This document shows, in pieces, positions 63,934 through 64,000 of a DNA stretch of 64,000 nt (position 1 is its first letter; the number at the start of each line of letters is the position of its first letter). The stretch lies in contig OY848923.1 of assembly GCA_963693285.1 (NCBI GenBank), forward strand, positions 969,026 to 1,033,025. The letters run 5' to 3'. A program made the position numbers and the translations under genes. The DNA is from Xestospongia muta. Lineage: Eukaryota; Porifera; Demospongiae; Haplosclerida; Petrosiidae. A model generated the notes under the pieces. The model saw nothing but the letters and a program-made list of their open reading frames with translations, ran no database searches and was not told the DNA's origin.

Positions 63934-64000
63934 CCTTTTCAGATACTAACATTAACCTATGTCCTCATCCAGAGGATATTAAATTACAAATACAGCCCAA
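63934..64000. other. Window edge
   Basis: Sixty-seven bases right of the hAT target duplication. Nothing recognised. Confidence 0.4.

Overview
This window looks like AT-rich nuclear DNA from an early-branching animal. The genes have many short introns (43-50 nt in the ectodomain part), GT-AG splice sites, signal peptides, Ig-like and FN3 domains and single transmembrane segments. There is no bacterial operon structure. The combination of very small introns, AT-richness and tandem Ig/FN3 receptor genes fits a demosponge best (an Amphimedon-like genome is my guess from general familiarity). A cnidarian such as a hydrozoan is a less likely alternative. The species cannot be proven from the sequence alone.

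The window is dominated by a head-to-tail plus-strand array of twelve closely related cell-surface receptor genes (R1-R7 and R9-R13), one of them (R9) broken, plus one divergent relative (R8). Each is read as: signal peptide exon, Ig-like exon, second Ig-like exon, FN3 exon, an exon holding a Ser/Thr-rich repeat stalk plus the transmembrane helix, then tyrosine-bearing cytoplasmic exons. I assembled the exons by hand. For all twelve apparently intact genes the exon lengths sum to a multiple of three and the phases match at every junction, which strongly supports the models.

Layout: 1-350, decayed tail exons of an upstream copy. 1698-32807, genes R1-R7, whose cytoplasmic tails are built from repeated pairs of small phase-2 exons carrying YxxL and IYxxI motifs. 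34016-36607, R8, a divergent relative with an extra cysteine-rich juxtamembrane domain and a tail with ITIM-like motifs. 37625-54675, R9-R12, with the same ectodomain as R1-R7 but a short tail with two ITIM-consensus tyrosines (SAYQSV and IMYEIV types). R9 is interrupted by an insertion. 56940-60239, R13, with its own stalk repeat and a third short tail. Between the genes lie truncated FN3/tail fragments, repeated spacers, and two copies of a possible small two-exon gene (plus four broken copies) that shares its promoter and signal exon with R8.

The right end holds a minus-strand exon (61744-62192) encoding the same juxtamembrane domain and TM as R8. Decayed antisense copies of it lie just upstream of R12 and R13. 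A deleted hAT transposon with a perfect 8-bp target duplication sits at 63276-63925. Other insertions include a TTAA-flanked element at 4897-5745, an 845-bp insertion in R9, a small inverted-repeat element at 33179-33332 and a large insertion in R13 intron 3.

Biologically, nearly identical ectodomains joined to two or three different tyrosine-based tails, with stalks that vary from no repeats to about 50, resemble paired immune or allorecognition receptor clusters. This function is inferred from architecture; nothing in the sequence proves it.
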